The notes under the pieces: model-generated
The model's input: the letters and a program-made list of their open reading frames with translations, nothing else
The model's database searches: none
What the model was told of the DNA's origin: nothing
Position numbers and translations under genes: made by a program
Assembly: GCF_900188315.1 (NCBI RefSeq)
Contig: NZ_LT897781.1
Location: 1,612,001 to 1,676,000, forward strand
Source of the DNA: Marinobacter sp. es.042
GTDB lineage: Bacteria > Pseudomonadota > Gammaproteobacteria > Pseudomonadales > Oleiphilaceae
Length of the DNA: 64,000 nucleotides
Reading direction: 5' to 3'
Part shown: positions 45,243-56,458 of the stretch, one piece after another
Layout: every line of letters begins with the position of its first letter
How positions within the stretch are numbered: the first letter of the stretch is position 1

Positions 45243-45741
45243 GCCCTCCAGCTCTTCGGAGACCGGCAGCCCAGCTGCCGGCCACTCCGGACAGGAAGAC
45301 CGGAACCAGCGCTACTGGTTTCACATCCTTGCCCAGAACACGCCCGCCGCCCGCAATCTCCACGCTGCAAAACTCGTGGACAAAGCCTGGCAGCAGGGCG
45401 ACCGCGTGTGCGTCGTGTGCGATACCATGCAACACGCAGATGAGCTGGACGACCTGCTCTGGAACTTCAGCCCGGACGCATTCATCCCCCATAGCGTTGT
45501 TCCGGACTCTGCCACAACCTGCTCCGACCCCGTTGGCATTCTGCTTTGCCCGCCGGCGCCAGAGGATTGGGATACCGTGATCATTCTCTCCGCAACCTTG
45601 CCGGCGGATGCCGACCGGTTCAAGCGACTGGCCCTGGTTGCCCATAACGACCCGAATGTTCTTAATCAGGCGCGGTCACACTTCAAGCAATTGCGGGCAC
45701 TGGGGATTGAACCCCGGGTGCATGATCAGAGGAAGCGTTAG
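45229..45741 (+). CDS. holC: DNA polymerase III chi subunit HolC
   Basis: A 170-residue clamp-loader accessory protein that links the polymerase to SSB. After a Ser/Gly-rich N-terminal extension of about 25 residues, the core reads YWFHILAQNTPAARNLHAAK, VCVVCDTMQHADELDDLLWN and FIPHSVV, ending FKQLRALGIEPRVHD. The pepA-holC-valS order is highly conserved. Confidence 0.94.
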   Translation: MQESKPSSSSETGSPAAGHSGQEDRNQRYWFHILAQNTPAARNLHAAKLVDKAWQQGDRVCVVCDTMQHADELDDLLWNFSPDAFIPHSVVPDSATTCSDPVGILLCPPAPEDWDTVIILSATLPADADRFKRLALVAHNDPNVLNQARSHFKQLRALGIEPRVHDQRKR

Positions 45742-45824
45742 GTTCGCCGCAAACAGGGCGACCATGTATAATCGTGCGTCTCAATTTTCCCTTGTGAATC
45801 AACCAACGGTCACTGCAGAACCCC

Positions 45825-48677
45825 ATGGAAAAAACCTACCAGCCAGAAAACATCGAGCGCCAGTGGTACGAAAACTGGGAATCCAAAGGGTACTTCCGCC
45901 CCAGCGGTGAAGGCCAGTCCTACAGCATCGCTATCCCGCCGCCCAACGTAACCGGCAGCCTGCACATGGGCCATGCGTTCCAGCACACCATCATGGACAC
46001 CCTCACCCGCTTCAAGCGCATGCAGGGCCGTAACGCACTGTGGACGGTTGGTACCGACCACGCCGGCATTGCCACCCAGATGGTGGTTGAGCGCAAACTC
46101 GCTGCGGAAGAGGACAAGACCCGCCACGATCTAGGCCGGGAAGAATTCATCAAGCGCATCTGGGACTGGAAAGAGCACTCCGGGGGCACCATCACCCGCC
46201 AGATCCGCCGCCTTGGCAATTCCGTGGACTGGGACAACGAACGCTTCACCATGGACGACGGCTTCTACAAAGCCGTTCAGGAAGTGTTTATCCGCCTGTA
46301 CGACGAGGGACTTGTCTATCGCGGCAAGCGGTTGGTGAACTGGGACCCGAAACTGCACACCGCCATCTCCGATCTGGAAGTGGAAAACAAGGAAGAAAAA
46401 GGCTTTTTCTGGCACCTGCGTTACCCGCTGGCTGACGGCACGCAAACCCAGGATGGCAAGGATTACCTGATCGTAGCCACTACCCGGCCGGAAACCATGC
46501 TCGGTGACACGGCCGTGGCCGTGCATCCGGAAGACGAGCGTTATCAGCACCTGATTGGCAAGCACGTGATGCTGCCGCTGGTGAACCGCCGTATCCCCAT
46601 CGTTGCCGACCATCACGCCGATCCGGAGAAAGGCTCCGGTTGCGTGAAGATCACCCCGGCCCACGACTTCAACGACTATGCCGTGGGCAAGCGCAACAAC
46701 CTGCCGATGATTAACGTCATGACCCAGGACGCCAACATCCGGGACGTGGCCGAGGTGTTCAATGCCGACGGCACCGAAAACACCGAACTCGACGGCACCA
46801 TGCCGGGCGCCTACGCTGGCCTGACCCGCGAAGCGGCGCGCAAGCAAATTGTTGCCGATATGGAGGCCGAGGGGCTGGTCGAGAATATCGAGGACCATGT
46901 GCTCAGCGTCCCCCGCGGTGACCGGTCGGGCCTGATTATCGAGCCCATGCTCACCGACCAGTGGTTTGCCGATGCCAAGACCCTGGCCAAGCCGGCCATT
47001 GAAGCGGTGGAAGACGGTCGTATCCAGTTCGTACCCAAGCAGTACGAGAATATGTACTTCGCCTGGATGCGCGATATCCAGGATTGGTGTATCTCGCGCC
47101 AGCTCTGGTGGGGCCACCGCATTCCGGCCTGGTACGACGCCGACGGCAATATCTACGTGGGCCGCAGCGAAGATGAAGTGCGCCAGAAGCACAACCTGGA
47201 CGCCAATGTCGCCCTCGAGCAGGATGAAGACGTTCTTGATACGTGGTTCAGCTCTGCCCTGTGGACGTTCGGCACCCTGGGCTGGCCAGAGATCACCGAG
47301 CGCCTGAAAACCTTCCATCCGACCGACGTGCTGGTCACCGGCTTCGACATCATCTTCTTCTGGGTAGCCCGGATGATCATGATGACCATGCACTTCATGA
47401 AGAACGAAGACGGCAGTCCCCAGGTACCCTTCCATACCGTCTATGTCACTGGCCTTATCCGTGATGAGCACGGGGACAAGATGTCCAAGTCCAAGGGTAA
47501 CGTGATCGACCCGCTGGACATGATCGACGGCATCAGCCTGGATGACCTGCTGGAGAAACGAACCGGCAACCTGATGCAGCCCAAGCTGGCCGAGAAAATC
47601 GGCAAGCGCACGAAGAAGGAATTCCCGGAGGGCATCACCGCCCACGGCACCGATGCCCTGCGCTTCACCCTTGCCGCCATGGCAACGACCGGCCGCGACA
47701 TCAACTGGGATATGAAGCGCCTGGAAGGCTACCGCAACTTCTGCAACAAGCTCTGGAACGCAGCCCGCTACGTGTTGATGAACACGGAAGGCGAAGACTG
47801 TGGTGTGAATGACGAGCCCGTGGAACTGTCTCTGGCAGACCGCTGGATCATCAGCGAGCTGCAGAGCTGCGAGCAGGACGTGATCCGTCACCTGGACCAG
47901 TACCGCTTCGATCTGGCGGCCTACGCGCTCTATGAGTTTATCTGGAACGAATACTGCGACTGGTATCTGGAACTGTCCAAGCCTGTGCTCAGTGATGAAG
48001 ACGCCAGTGCCGAAGCCAAACGTGGCACCCGTCGCACCCTGGTGCGCGTACTGGAATCCGTTCTGCGCCTGGCGCACCCGATGATGCCGTTTATCACCGA
48101 GGAAATCTGGCAGCGGATTGCCCCCCTGGCCGGCAAGGCCGGCGACAGCATCATGCTGCAGGCCTACCCGCAACCGGATGCCACCAAGCAGGATTCAGCG
48201 GTTACCGCTGATATTGAATGGCTCAAGGGCGTGATCGTTGCCGTGCGAAACATCCGGGGCGAAATGAACATCTCGCCGGCGAAAAAGATTCCGGTATTGC
48301 TGCGTGGCAAAGACGCCGAGGATCAGCGTCGCATGAATGACAATCGCCAGTTCCTGAGTTCCCTGGCGAAGCTGGAGAGCCTGGACTGGTTTGAGGGTGA
48401 CAAAGCCCCCATGTCTGCCACCCAACTGGTGGGAGACATGGAAGTATTGGTTCCCATGGCCGGCCTGATTGACAAGGATGCCGAACTCAAGCGTCTGGAC
48501 AAGGAGCTGGAGCGCCTGCAGAAAGAGATCGGTCGCCTGGAGGGTAAACTGGGTAACGAGAAGTTCACGGCCAAGGCTCCGGCCGAGGTGGTCGAGAAGG
48601 AACAGGAAAAACTCCGGGACGCCCAAAGCAGCCAGGCCCGCCTGAGCCAGCAAAGGGCCGATATCGAGGCCATGTAA
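45825..48677 (+). CDS. valS: Valyl-tRNA synthetase
   Basis: A 950-residue class I synthetase. The HIGH motif is [15 protein letters not shown] near residues 38-52 and the KMSKS motif is [13 protein letters not shown] near residue 553. The editing domain is in between ([19 protein letters not shown]). The C-terminus forms the tRNA-binding coiled coil ([20 protein letters not shown]). It charges tRNA-Val and edits Thr. Confidence 0.98.
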   Translation: MEKTYQPENIERQWYENWESKGYFRPSGEGQSYSIAIPPPNVTGSLHMGHAFQHTIMDTLTRFKRMQGRNALWTVGTDHAGIATQMVVERKLAAEEDKTRHDLGREEFIKRIWDWKEHSGGTITRQIRRLGNSVDWDNERFTMDDGFYKAVQEVFIRLYDEGLVYRGKRLVNWDPKLHTAISDLEVENKEEKGFFWHLRYPLADGTQTQDGKDYLIVATTRPETMLGDTAVAVHPEDERYQHLIGKHVMLPLVNRRIPIVADHHADPEKGSGCVKITPAHDFNDYAVGKRNNLPMINVMTQDANIRDVAEVFNADGTENTELDGTMPGAYAGLTREAARKQIVADMEAEGLVENIEDHVLSVPRGDRSGLIIEPMLTDQWFADAKTLAKPAIEAVEDGRIQFVPKQYENMYFAWMRDIQDWCISRQLWWGHRIPAWYDADGNIYVGRSEDEVRQKHNLDANVALEQDEDVLDTWFSSALWTFGTLGWPEITERLKTFHPTDVLVTGFDIIFFWVARMIMMTMHFMKNEDGSPQVPFHTVYVTGLIRDEHGDKMSKSKGNVIDPLDMIDGISLDDLLEKRTGNLMQPKLAEKIGKRTKKEFPEGITAHGTDALRFTLAAMATTGRDINWDMKRLEGYRNFCNKLWNAARYVLMNTEGEDCGVNDEPVELSLADRWIISELQSCEQDVIRHLDQYRFDLAAYALYEFIWNEYCDWYLELSKPVLSDEDASAEAKRGTRRTLVRVLESVLRLAHPMMPFITEEIWQRIAPLAGKAGDSIMLQAYPQPDATKQDSAVTADIEWLKGVIVAVRNIRGEMNISPAKKIPVLLRGKDAEDQRRMNDNRQFLSSLAKLESLDWFEGDKAPMSATQLVGDMEVLVPMAGLIDKDAELKRLDKELERLQKEIGRLEGKLGNEKFTAKAPAEVVEKEQEKLRDAQSSQARLSQQRADIEAM

Positions 48678-48682
48678 CCGGC

Positions 48683-49576
48683 ATGATCGGTATTCTCGGT
48701 GCAGGCTCTCTGGGCAGGCTCTGGGGCGCAATGCTACCCAACGGTTGCGTTGCCTTCATGGCCAGACCGGGCGAGCCCATCGACGCAAGCGTCGATTACC
48801 GTTTCCGGCCCTTTGAGGGGCCGGAAACCTCCATACAGATTCCCTTCCTCAGGGCCAGTGACACGCCGGACCTGATGCTGGTGACAACCAAGGCCGGTGA
48901 TACCCTGAACGCCGTGGCAGGCGTGATCGACCAATTACCCGTTGAAACCCCCATCCTGCTTTTCCAGAACGGACTGGGCAGCCAGCAAGCTGTCGCCCAA
49001 CGTTGGCCGGAGCGCCCGATCCTGGCCGCAAGCACTACCGAGGGTGCGAATCGACCTGAACCGGGACTTCTCGTCCATGCCGGTACCGGCGATACCTGGG
49101 TGGGTCCGCTGACGAAGCCGGCCAGATTCGCCGTGGACCGCGCGGTCGCCATGCTGGAAGACTCCGGCCTGGCCATTCATCCAGAGCCGGCCATCCTCCA
49201 ACGACTCTGGCAGAAACTGATCATCAATGCGGGCATCAATCCTTACACCGCGATCCTGAACTGCCCCAATGGCGAAATCCTGTCTGCAGGGCTATATCAG
49301 AACACCATCGACGAGCTTTGCCGGGAATTGTCAGAGCTGATGAGCGCCGCCGTCCAGATCACGGAAACACCGGATACCCTGCGCCAACGCATTGAACAGG
49401 TCGCTCAAAACACCGCCGGCAACACATCGTCCATGCGTGCCGATGTTCTCCGGAAACGCCAAACCGAGATAGACTTTATCAACGGGTATCTGGCAAAACT
49501 CGGAAACGAACTCGGTATCGACACGCCGGTGAACCAAATGCTGACCGAACGGGTACAACAACTGTCGTCACATTAA
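48683..49576 (+). CDS. 2-dehydropantoate 2-reductase family (ApbA/PanE)
   Basis: A 297-residue NADPH-dependent reductase. The N-terminal dinucleotide site is MIGILGAGSLGRLWGAM. The substrate-domain signatures are WQKLIINAGINPYTAILNCP and SSMRADVLRKRQTEIDFING. It fits PanE of pantothenate (vitamin B5) synthesis, though the family has other ketoacid reductases. It starts 6 bases after valS. Confidence 0.88.
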   Translation: MIGILGAGSLGRLWGAMLPNGCVAFMARPGEPIDASVDYRFRPFEGPETSIQIPFLRASDTPDLMLVTTKAGDTLNAVAGVIDQLPVETPILLFQNGLGSQQAVAQRWPERPILAASTTEGANRPEPGLLVHAGTGDTWVGPLTKPARFAVDRAVAMLEDSGLAIHPEPAILQRLWQKLIINAGINPYTAILNCPNGEILSAGLYQNTIDELCRELSELMSAAVQITETPDTLRQRIEQVAQNTAGNTSSMRADVLRKRQTEIDFINGYLAKLGNELGIDTPVNQMLTERVQQLSSH

Positions 49577-49589
49577 CAGGAGCAGACTG

Positions 49590-50147
49590 ATGGGCAACCG
49601 CCTTTCCAAGATTTACACCCGCACCGGAGACGATGGCTCCACGGGCCTGGCCGATGGCAACCGGATTGCCAAGAATGCCCAGCGAGTTGAAGCCATGGGC
49701 ACCGCTGATGAACTCAACTGCCATATCGGGTTGCTAATCGAAACCCTGGACAGCGACGACGAACTGGTGGAGAGCCTGCGCCGCATTCAGCACCATCTGT
49801 TTGACCTGGGGGGCGAATTTGCCATCCCTGGCAGCCGTGTCATCGGTGACGAGCACATCGAATGGCTGGAAGGCACCCTGGACCGGCACAACGAAGGCCT
49901 GCCACCGCTGAAGAATTTTGTCCTGCCCGGCGGCAGCCCCGGCGCCGCCCAATGTCACCTTGCCCGGGCGGTCTGCCGTCGTGCAGAGCGGGTTGTCGTC
50001 GCCCTCGGCCATGAGGACTCCATCAACACCGCTTCACGGCACTACCTGAACCGACTCTCGGATCTGTTGTTTGTCATCGCCCGCGTGCTGGCCCGGCGCG
50101 AGGGTGGCGAAGAGATTCTCTGGGAACAAAAAAAATCCGGCCTCTGA
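49590..50147 (+). CDS. Cob(I)yrinic acid a,c-diamide adenosyltransferase, PduO type
   Basis: A 185-residue ATP:cob(I)alamin adenosyltransferase. The PduO-type N-terminal motif IYTRTGDDGSTGLADGNRI and the C-terminal CRRAERVVVALGHED and NRLSDLLFVIARVLA are clear. It makes adenosylcobalamin. It is probably co-transcribed with the panE-like gene 13 bases upstream, and ends at a terminator. Confidence 0.94.
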   Translation: MGNRLSKIYTRTGDDGSTGLADGNRIAKNAQRVEAMGTADELNCHIGLLIETLDSDDELVESLRRIQHHLFDLGGEFAIPGSRVIGDEHIEWLEGTLDRHNEGLPPLKNFVLPGGSPGAAQCHLARAVCRRAERVVVALGHEDSINTASRHYLNRLSDLLFVIARVLARREGGEEILWEQKKSGL

Positions 50148-50161
50148 GGGCCGGATTTTTT
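50131..50161. terminator. Bidirectional intrinsic terminator
   Basis: AAAATCCGGCC and GGCCGGATTTT stem between convergent genes with A/T runs on both sides; it overlaps the last codons of the adenosyltransferase gene. Confidence 0.9.
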
Positions 50162-50193
50162 ATGCGCCTGATCGCGCGTGAAGGTCGCACCGA

Positions 50194-52224
50194 TCAGACC
50201 TTGAAGGCTTCCACCAGACGCTGAAGCGACGCTGTCAGTTGAGACATTTCTCGGGAAGAACCCAGGGTTTCTTCAGCATTGGCGGCGGTTTTCTGGCCCA
50301 GCTCGCCAATCTGCTCGACGTTCGAGTTCACGTTTTTCGCGACGGCAGACTGCTCTTCGGCGGCCTGGGCGATCTGGTGACTCATATCCACGATCACGGA
50401 GATGCCCTTGGCGATTCTGTCCAGGGCCTCTGTCACCTCTCCGGACTTCTGCACCGTTGCCTCGGTCACGTCCCTGCTGTTGGTCATGGCCGACACCGCG
50501 TCTTTGACGCCGCTCTGGAGACGGGAAATCATGCCTTCGATTTCTTCCGTCGATTTGTGCGTGCGCTGTGACAGCGAACGGACCTCATCGGCAACCACCG
50601 CGAATCCACGCCCCTGTTCCCCGGCCCGGGCCGCCTCGATCGCGGCGTTCAGGGCGAGCAGATTGGTCTGCTCGGCGATGGCCTTGATCTCGACCAGCAC
50701 CTGACTGATGTTGTCACTGTCCTTGCTGACCCGGTTGATCACTTCCACCGCACCTGAGATTTCACCCGCCAGCTTGTTGATAGTTTCAACCGTGTCGGCC
50801 ACCACGCCCCGGCCGGTTTCTGTGTCCTGTTCGGCATTGCTCGCGCTGTCCGCAACCCGGTGCGCGCTTTCGGTGACTTCATGAACCGCCTCAACCATCT
50901 GGTTCATGGCTTCATTGATCTGGCCGCTTTCTTCCATCTGACGCGCCACGGCTTCGCTGTTGGCCGCAGCGGTGTCATTGACACGGGTTGCCTGCTGGTC
51001 GACGTCCGACGTGGTTCGACTGACGGAGCGAATCAGCTCTGCAATCCGGTCGGTCATGTTATTGAATTCCGTCGTCAACTCGCCCAACTCATCGCGGTTG
51101 CGCAAACTGATGTGCGTGGTCATGTCGCCGGCGGCAACGTTCCGCGCGGCTTCGCTGAAGCGGTTGATGGCGGTACGTACCGACATGAAGAAGCCGATGT
51201 AGAGATAGACAACCACAAGCAGCACGGCGATCAGGGCGACCACGATCAGGCGACGCTGGTTGATTTCACTCTCGAGCCTTGCGCGCAGGTTCGACTCGAC
51301 CACGCTGAACGCTGCCGTCTTGACGTCATCGTAATGGGCCAACTGCGCGGAAATCAGATCGTCGTATTCGGTCCACGGCATTTCCAGACGCATGGGCGTT
51401 ATCACGTTCAGATCCAGATGATCCCGAACCACCATCAAACTCTCGTCAACCCGTTGAATCGCGTTGCCTGCCCGATTGACGAGGGCCGGCGACGATTCAG
51501 AAGCAAGAGCCAAGGCCGGCGAAAGCAAGGAGGTGCGATTGGTCAACTGGTCATAGATTTCGTTCAGGGTTTCGCTCAGAGCGTAACCTACCTGCCCCTC
51601 AACCAGTGCGAAGATTCCGTAGGATTTTGCCCGACCGATCACGGTGCGTGCAGCCGGGAGCGAGTCTTGGATCAGGCCCAGAATCAACTGGTTTTCTCTT
51701 GAGGCTCCCTGCCCCAAACTAGAGATTTCAATGGTGGCCGAAAGCAGCGCCTGTGCCTTCTGGACGAACTCCTGATAATATTTGAACTGAGGATCGAAGC
51801 GGCCCTGATAATTGTCATCGGCCCGCAATGCTTCCCACTCCTGGCGAAGGCCTTCAACCTGATCGGCCCAGGAGCCAGTCGTATCGAACGAGCGCTCTTC
51901 TGCGGTCAGAGCCGCCAGCAGGTTATCAATCTCACTGGCCGCTTCTTCGGAAACTGCGGTAATGGCACTCTCATCCTTGATGATCGCCGGTGAGCGATAG
52001 TCTCGATAATCCATCGCCGCATCCACCAGCCGATCCACTTGCTGGAGTTGCTCCAGCCCCTCGACACCCCGGGTCATGGTCTGAACCGAGCGATTCAGCT
52101 CGGAAATGGCAAGCCAGGACAGCCCGCCAATTGGTAAAAGGAACAGAATGCTGATGAGACTGAACTTGTAGACCATCGGCAGCCGGTTCATCAGGGCAAT
52201 GGCAGGATTAATGAGTTGCTTCAC
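50194..52224 (-). CDS. Methyl-accepting chemotaxis protein
   Basis: A 676-residue chemoreceptor. TM1 is at residues 20-42 ([20 protein letters not shown]), a roughly 300-residue periplasmic region follows, and TM2 is about 325-347 ([20 protein letters not shown]). Then come a HAMP domain and the signalling hairpin with tip [20 protein letters not shown]. The periplasmic domain is longer than in the 30774 receptor and unlike it. A sigma-28-type promoter lies 52 bases upstream, linking it to flagellar gene control. Confidence 0.95.
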   Translation of the reverse strand: MKQLINPAIALMNRLPMVYKFSLISILFLLPIGGLSWLAISELNRSVQTMTRGVEGLEQLQQVDRLVDAAMDYRDYRSPAIIKDESAITAVSEEAASEIDNLLAALTAEERSFDTTGSWADQVEGLRQEWEALRADDNYQGRFDPQFKYYQEFVQKAQALLSATIEISSLGQGASRENQLILGLIQDSLPAARTVIGRAKSYGIFALVEGQVGYALSETLNEIYDQLTNRTSLLSPALALASESSPALVNRAGNAIQRVDESLMVVRDHLDLNVITPMRLEMPWTEYDDLISAQLAHYDDVKTAAFSVVESNLRARLESEINQRRLIVVALIAVLLVVVYLYIGFFMSVRTAINRFSEAARNVAAGDMTTHISLRNRDELGELTTEFNNMTDRIAELIRSVSRTTSDVDQQATRVNDTAAANSEAVARQMEESGQINEAMNQMVEAVHEVTESAHRVADSASNAEQDTETGRGVVADTVETINKLAGEISGAVEVINRVSKDSDNISQVLVEIKAIAEQTNLLALNAAIEAARAGEQGRGFAVVADEVRSLSQRTHKSTEEIEGMISRLQSGVKDAVSAMTNSRDVTEATVQKSGEVTEALDRIAKGISVIVDMSHQIAQAAEEQSAVAKNVNSNVEQIGELGQKTAANAEETLGSSREMSQLTASLQRLVEAFKV

Positions 52225-52275
52225 AGGGACCCTCGTGCTGGCAAATAACCACTGAACGTTAATTCTTTTCTTCTA

Positions 52276-52302
52276 TTGTCGCCTAAAGTCTTAAAAACTT
52301 AA
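52276..52302 (-). promoter_or_regulatory. Sigma-28 (FliA) type promoter of the chemoreceptor gene
   Basis: The minus strand reads TTAAGTTT, 11 bases, then GGCGACAA. Compared with the flagellar consensus TAAAGTTT-N11-GCCGATAA, seven and six of eight bases match and the spacing is exact. It directs transcription into the 50194-52224 chemoreceptor. Confidence 0.72.
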
Positions 52303-52344
52303 GCTTTATTTGTTGTTAAACTGTAATGTTTTATAAAATCCGGG

Positions 52345-53232
52345 CTAAACGACGCCGGAAATAACCAGCAGGGCGAGTATGCATATCCATACCAGCATGC
52401 TTCTGTTCAGCAGATCCCTTACCGCTCGCAGACTCCTTCCCCCAAACGCTGTCCACTCATCCGGGTGAATCCGGGAAAACCTCGCTGGATCCAGTGCATA
52501 CCCGGTTAACGACCCGTTGGCCGAAATCATGAGTACCTCACCCGCTTTTTTGGAGATTCCGGTCAGAGTCTGGCGAGTTTGACGCAGCCACCCGGCCAGA
52601 TCTCCGGCAATTCCGAACGTTAACGACAAAAGCCTGGCAGGAATCCAGCCGGCAAGGTCGGACATTTTTGCAAACCTGGGCCTCGCCGGCGCCTGCGGCC
52701 ATTGCTCGGCGAGCGCTACCAGCCCACGCGCCAGGACCGCGAGACCGATACCGCCAACCACATACCAGAAAGCCACCAGAAAAAAGCGCTGGAACACCGA
52801 AACCATCAGTGCCTTGGACAGGGAGAGGTGCATGGCCTCGGGAGACACTGCGGCTCCCCGTTCATCGGCCGGAAGAAGGTCTTTCACATGATGCCAGGCC
52901 GACTGCATGTCTCCCCGATGCCACGCCTCCGCATAGGCCCGCAGTACCTGTCGCCAGCCCGGCGTTCCCATAAGGACGACCAGCACCAGGAACTCCAGCG
53001 GGTAAGCCGCCATTCTCCAGCCAGAAGACACCAGCAGGTATTCCGCAAGCCCCAGTATCAGGGCCGGCAACAGGACCAGTGCCAACCCGGTCGCTATCCC
53101 CGATTCATGGCCCGCCCTGACCCGGCTGCCGTAGCGGAACCAACGGCGCCAGACCTCATCGCCAGACAGCATGTCCAGGGAATCCAGACGCCTGCGCACC
53201 ATGTAGGCCAGAAGAAACACAACAAATACCAT
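52345..53232 (-). CDS. ampE: AmpE-like inner-membrane protein
   Basis: A 295-residue membrane protein with several helices (LALVLLPALILGLAEYLLVS, YPLEFLVLVVLMG, FLVAFWYVVGGIGLAVLARG, C-terminal MLVWICILALLVISGVV). Its conserved NG-containing segment (ISKKAGEVLMISANGSLTGY) and its position directly after ampD identify AmpE, implicated in AmpD-linked peptidoglycan recycling and beta-lactamase control. It starts on the base just after the ampD stop. Confidence 0.9.
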   Translation of the reverse strand: MVFVVFLLAYMVRRRLDSLDMLSGDEVWRRWFRYGSRVRAGHESGIATGLALVLLPALILGLAEYLLVSSGWRMAAYPLEFLVLVVLMGTPGWRQVLRAYAEAWHRGDMQSAWHHVKDLLPADERGAAVSPEAMHLSLSKALMVSVFQRFFLVAFWYVVGGIGLAVLARGLVALAEQWPQAPARPRFAKMSDLAGWIPARLLSLTFGIAGDLAGWLRQTRQTLTGISKKAGEVLMISANGSLTGYALDPARFSRIHPDEWTAFGGRSLRAVRDLLNRSMLVWICILALLVISGVV

Positions 53233-53859
53233 TCAGACGTTCCTCCCCGATCCTCGGACTATTTCCAGGGCTGACCGAAAATACCGCCAGTCAAAAGCCG
53301 GGCCGGGATCGCTCTTCCTGCCGGGCGCAATGTCGCAGTGCCCGGTAATCCGATTGGCCGTGACATCCGGCCAGGCCGTCATAATCAGGTCCGCCACTTT
53401 CGCCAGCATGCGATATTGTTCGGTGGTGTAAGGGGTGTCGTCGGTCCCCTCCAGTTCAATCCCGATGGAAAAATCATTGCATTCCTCCTGCCCTTCAAAA
53501 CACGATCGGCCGGCATGCCAGGCCCGATCAAGCAGGCTGACAAACTGCACCAGCGCGCCATCGCGGCGAATCAGCAGGTGCGCAGACACCTGGACGCCCT
53601 CGATAGTCTTGAAGTAGGGGTGCGCAGAATGGTCGAGTTGGTTGCAGAAGAAGTCTTCTATTTCGCGGCCACCAAACTGGCCCGGAGGCAGGCTGATATT
53701 GTGGACGACCAGAAGAGAGATGCCCGCTCCATCCGGACGAGGCCCGAAATTCGGCGAAGGGGTCCAGCGGGCGAAGGAAATCCGCCCGGTTTCGCGAAGC
53801 GAATTTCCATCGGTACCAGAGGCTGAGGGGCGTTCGGAAAAAACGTCTGAATCGGGCAA
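53233..53859 (-). CDS. ampD: 1,6-anhydro-N-acetylmuramyl-L-alanine amidase AmpD
   Basis: A 208-residue cytosolic zinc amidase that cleaves anhydromuropeptides during wall recycling. The Amidase_2 zinc ligands lie in LLVVHNISLPPGQFGG, KTIEGVQVSAHLLIRRDG and TGHCDIAPGRKSDPGPAFDW. The N-terminal about 25 residues are variable and the true start could be slightly later. Loss of AmpD raises AmpC in other species; no ampC or ampR is in this window. Confidence 0.95.
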   Translation of the reverse strand: MPDSDVFSERPSASGTDGNSLRETGRISFARWTPSPNFGPRPDGAGISLLVVHNISLPPGQFGGREIEDFFCNQLDHSAHPYFKTIEGVQVSAHLLIRRDGALVQFVSLLDRAWHAGRSCFEGQEECNDFSIGIELEGTDDTPYTTEQYRMLAKVADLIMTAWPDVTANRITGHCDIAPGRKSDPGPAFDWRYFRSALEIVRGSGRNV

Positions 53860-53928
53860 AGTAATTCCAAAAGTTTCAGAGCATTACAGCCTCTGATTGA
53901 ATCACAAAGTTGCCACGGTTGCTACGAA

Positions 53929-56235
53929 TCAGTCCTTGCGGCTGCTGCGTAGGTTGTCGATGATCGACTCCAGTGCCCGGTCGAAGATCAGGCCATCATC
54001 CAGCATGCTGATTTTCCCGGATTCCATGTCGGCGGCCAGTTCCTGACGCAGATACTCTGCCACCTTCGCACCACTGCGATTCACAAAGATATATTTGCCA
54101 GTGGCCTTGATAAAGGCCGCGAGCTTGCAGCGCACCCGGGTTTCGTCGCGGGTGAGTTCAATCCAGGAACCCACACGCAGGCTTTCGGCCTTTGTCAGCC
54201 ACTCTGGAGATACTGAGGCAGTCTGCGCATCAGCGTCCGCCTGTGAGGCCTGAGAGGCAGTCTCGCTGACCACAGAAACAGGCTCTTCGGGCTCGGCCGG
54301 CGCGGGCGTTGCTCTGACAGCGTCTTCGGCCGCCGGCTCAGGGGGCTCGACGGGCTGCTCAGCAGCGGGTTCCGGAACGAGCAGATCCCCTGGCTCCGAA
54401 GGTGATTCCGGCCTGGACGGAGCCGTCACCAATCGCTGGAAAACGTCCACGTGGGCAAGTTCAAGGTCGCGAATGGCCGCATCGGTGGCAAACGGGTCCC
54501 AGGAAATATCCTGCAGTGCCTTGCGAAGGTCGTCCACAATGGCCGGTATTGCCCTCAGCAGATCTGACCTGGTGGTATCAGTGACCGGGCGCGGATCCAC
54601 ACTCCAGACCAGCTGCTCGGTCAGGTTCCGGGCGTGCTGCCACCGGTCGCTGTCCTCGCCCTCCCGGAGGACAACCCATTGCAGGTACCGGGTCCAGGCT
54701 TCGCTCAGGAGGCCGGCAACCGGTTCGGGTACGTCCCGCTGTTCTGTCAGCTCCTGAACCAGGCCTTCCGCCGCCTGGGACGCCCGCTCCTGACGAGCAC
54801 GCCCTTCTTCAGCATCCCGAAGACGTTGTTCGACGAGCTCACGACGCCGGCGATCGAGATCCATGAAGTGGCTGAAATCTTTCAGCAACTCCTCGAACAG
54901 AGAGACGTTGGTAGTGAACTCAGTCAGAACCCGATCTACCACCGATTCGATTTTATCCCGAAGCGGGTCTCTTTGCCCGGCCTTCTTCTCGGTCCAGCCA
55001 ATGGCCGAGAGTGCCAGCTCGTTAAGCAGTTTTCGAACCGGATGGCCGCCCCGATTGAAAAAGTTCTTGTCACTAAGCGCCACTTTCAGCACCGGAATCT
55101 GCAGGCGCCCGATCAATGCTTTCATCACCGGATGCAGTTGGCGATCTTCCAGAATAAAGTCGAACAGCATGGAAACCAGATTGATCACGTCACTGTCGAC
55201 CTGCCCAACGCTGAGGCTGTTGCCATCGCCGGAACGCAGGATGGGTTGAAGCTGTTCGTCCAGAGGTACAACGGTACCTTCACCCCATTGCCTGCTGCTC
55301 GACTGCGCTTCAGTCAAACGGGCCATGAGCCTGTCGGTATCAATGTAGCTTTCGCCCACCGGAGATCCGCCAGTGACCGCATTAGACTCGCCGCGGTGCA
55401 ACAGCGCGCTGAGCTCCGAGAAAGTGGCCTGTGACTGAGACATACCCTGACTCTCGCTGGCGGAATCCGCCCGCCCGCTGGCACTTGGCGGCCCTGAACT
55501 CTCTGCTGACCCACGTTGACCGGAGCGGGAGGGCACCTTGCCGGTGGGCGGTCGTTTCATGTCAGGCATTACGCCTTCACTGATCAAGGTGCGATTGGCT
55601 TCTTTGTAGAAATCACCGAGGGTATCGGCAAGCAGGCGATCAAACAGTTTCAGAACCACCAGCTTGGCCCGGATATCAATGTCGAGGTCGGCACAGGCCT
55701 CGGCAACACCGCCGCAGATGATCTCAGGGCTCAGTGGCATTTGCGCGTCTTTCAGCTCAATACCCGGCACCAGATGCCCAACCCGGACGGTAAGCAGACG
55801 GATCTGTTCGGTATAACGGTTCCGGAGTTTATTTATGAGATTGTCGACTGCCACCTGCTGCTCAAGCTGGGAATGGTCAACGAGGCTGAGAGAGTCCTCG
55901 TCAACTTCATCCAGGGACTTGGCGCTTTGCTGGGGCTGGAACCTGCCGATCTCATTGAACGCCTGGCTGACATACTGGAGGATCGAGACCACCATGGCCT
56001 TGCGACGAAGCCTGAGCTCCCGCATGGCATCAAAGTAGGCGGTCTGGTCGAGGTTGGAGCCGGCTCTGTCGGCGAGTTCAAACAGGGCATCATCGGCACG
56101 ATCGAAAAAACTGGCAAGAACGGACTTGAGGGACTGACCCGATGCGTCACGAAGGCGCACGAGGGACGCAGGCAAAGAAAACCGGGCGGGCGGTTTCTGG
56201 CCTGAAAAGCTGACAACCTTGTTATCGTGCACCAT
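53929..56235 (-). CDS. DUF1631 protein, PilZ-like C-terminal domain
   Basis: About 768 residues, a large soluble protein of the DUF1631 family (sometimes misnamed thymidine phosphorylase). The body is helical and rich in acidic and Ser/Gly linkers (SGQRGSAESSGPPSASGRAD). The last about 100 residues (VGSWIELTRDETRVRCKLAA, FVNRSGAKVAEYL) look like a PilZ-type beta barrel, but I cannot see a clear RxxxR...DxSxxG c-di-GMP motif. I start at the ATG 56235; an ATG at 56262 is also in frame. The function is unknown. Confidence 0.85.
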   Translation of the reverse strand: MVHDNKVVSFSGQKPPARFSLPASLVRLRDASGQSLKSVLASFFDRADDALFELADRAGSNLDQTAYFDAMRELRLRRKAMVVSILQYVSQAFNEIGRFQPQQSAKSLDEVDEDSLSLVDHSQLEQQVAVDNLINKLRNRYTEQIRLLTVRVGHLVPGIELKDAQMPLSPEIICGGVAEACADLDIDIRAKLVVLKLFDRLLADTLGDFYKEANRTLISEGVMPDMKRPPTGKVPSRSGQRGSAESSGPPSASGRADSASESQGMSQSQATFSELSALLHRGESNAVTGGSPVGESYIDTDRLMARLTEAQSSSRQWGEGTVVPLDEQLQPILRSGDGNSLSVGQVDSDVINLVSMLFDFILEDRQLHPVMKALIGRLQIPVLKVALSDKNFFNRGGHPVRKLLNELALSAIGWTEKKAGQRDPLRDKIESVVDRVLTEFTTNVSLFEELLKDFSHFMDLDRRRRELVEQRLRDAEEGRARQERASQAAEGLVQELTEQRDVPEPVAGLLSEAWTRYLQWVVLREGEDSDRWQHARNLTEQLVWSVDPRPVTDTTRSDLLRAIPAIVDDLRKALQDISWDPFATDAAIRDLELAHVDVFQRLVTAPSRPESPSEPGDLLVPEPAAEQPVEPPEPAAEDAVRATPAPAEPEEPVSVVSETASQASQADADAQTASVSPEWLTKAESLRVGSWIELTRDETRVRCKLAAFIKATGKYIFVNRSGAKVAEYLRQELAADMESGKISMLDDGLIFDRALESIIDNLRSSRKD

Positions 56236-56458
56236 CTCGCTGCTCCGCCTTGTATTACACAATTGCCTGTTTATTTCTCCACTTCACATGATACGAGCTG
56301 CCCACGTCAGGTTGTGTCAGATTTTGTCACCTTTTGTGTAGACCTGACGTGCATCACAGTTTAGCAGCCCTGCCCCAAGAGTTTGGCGATTCACCAGCGG
56401 CGCTTTAGAATTGGCAGCCTGAAACGCCGACAACCCACTGCACCGGACTTTTTGCCCT

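Noticed and set aside
46131..48173. 680-codon open frame antisense to valS
   Set aside because: Shadow frame caused by GC-biased third positions of valS; no ribosome-binding site or family likeness.
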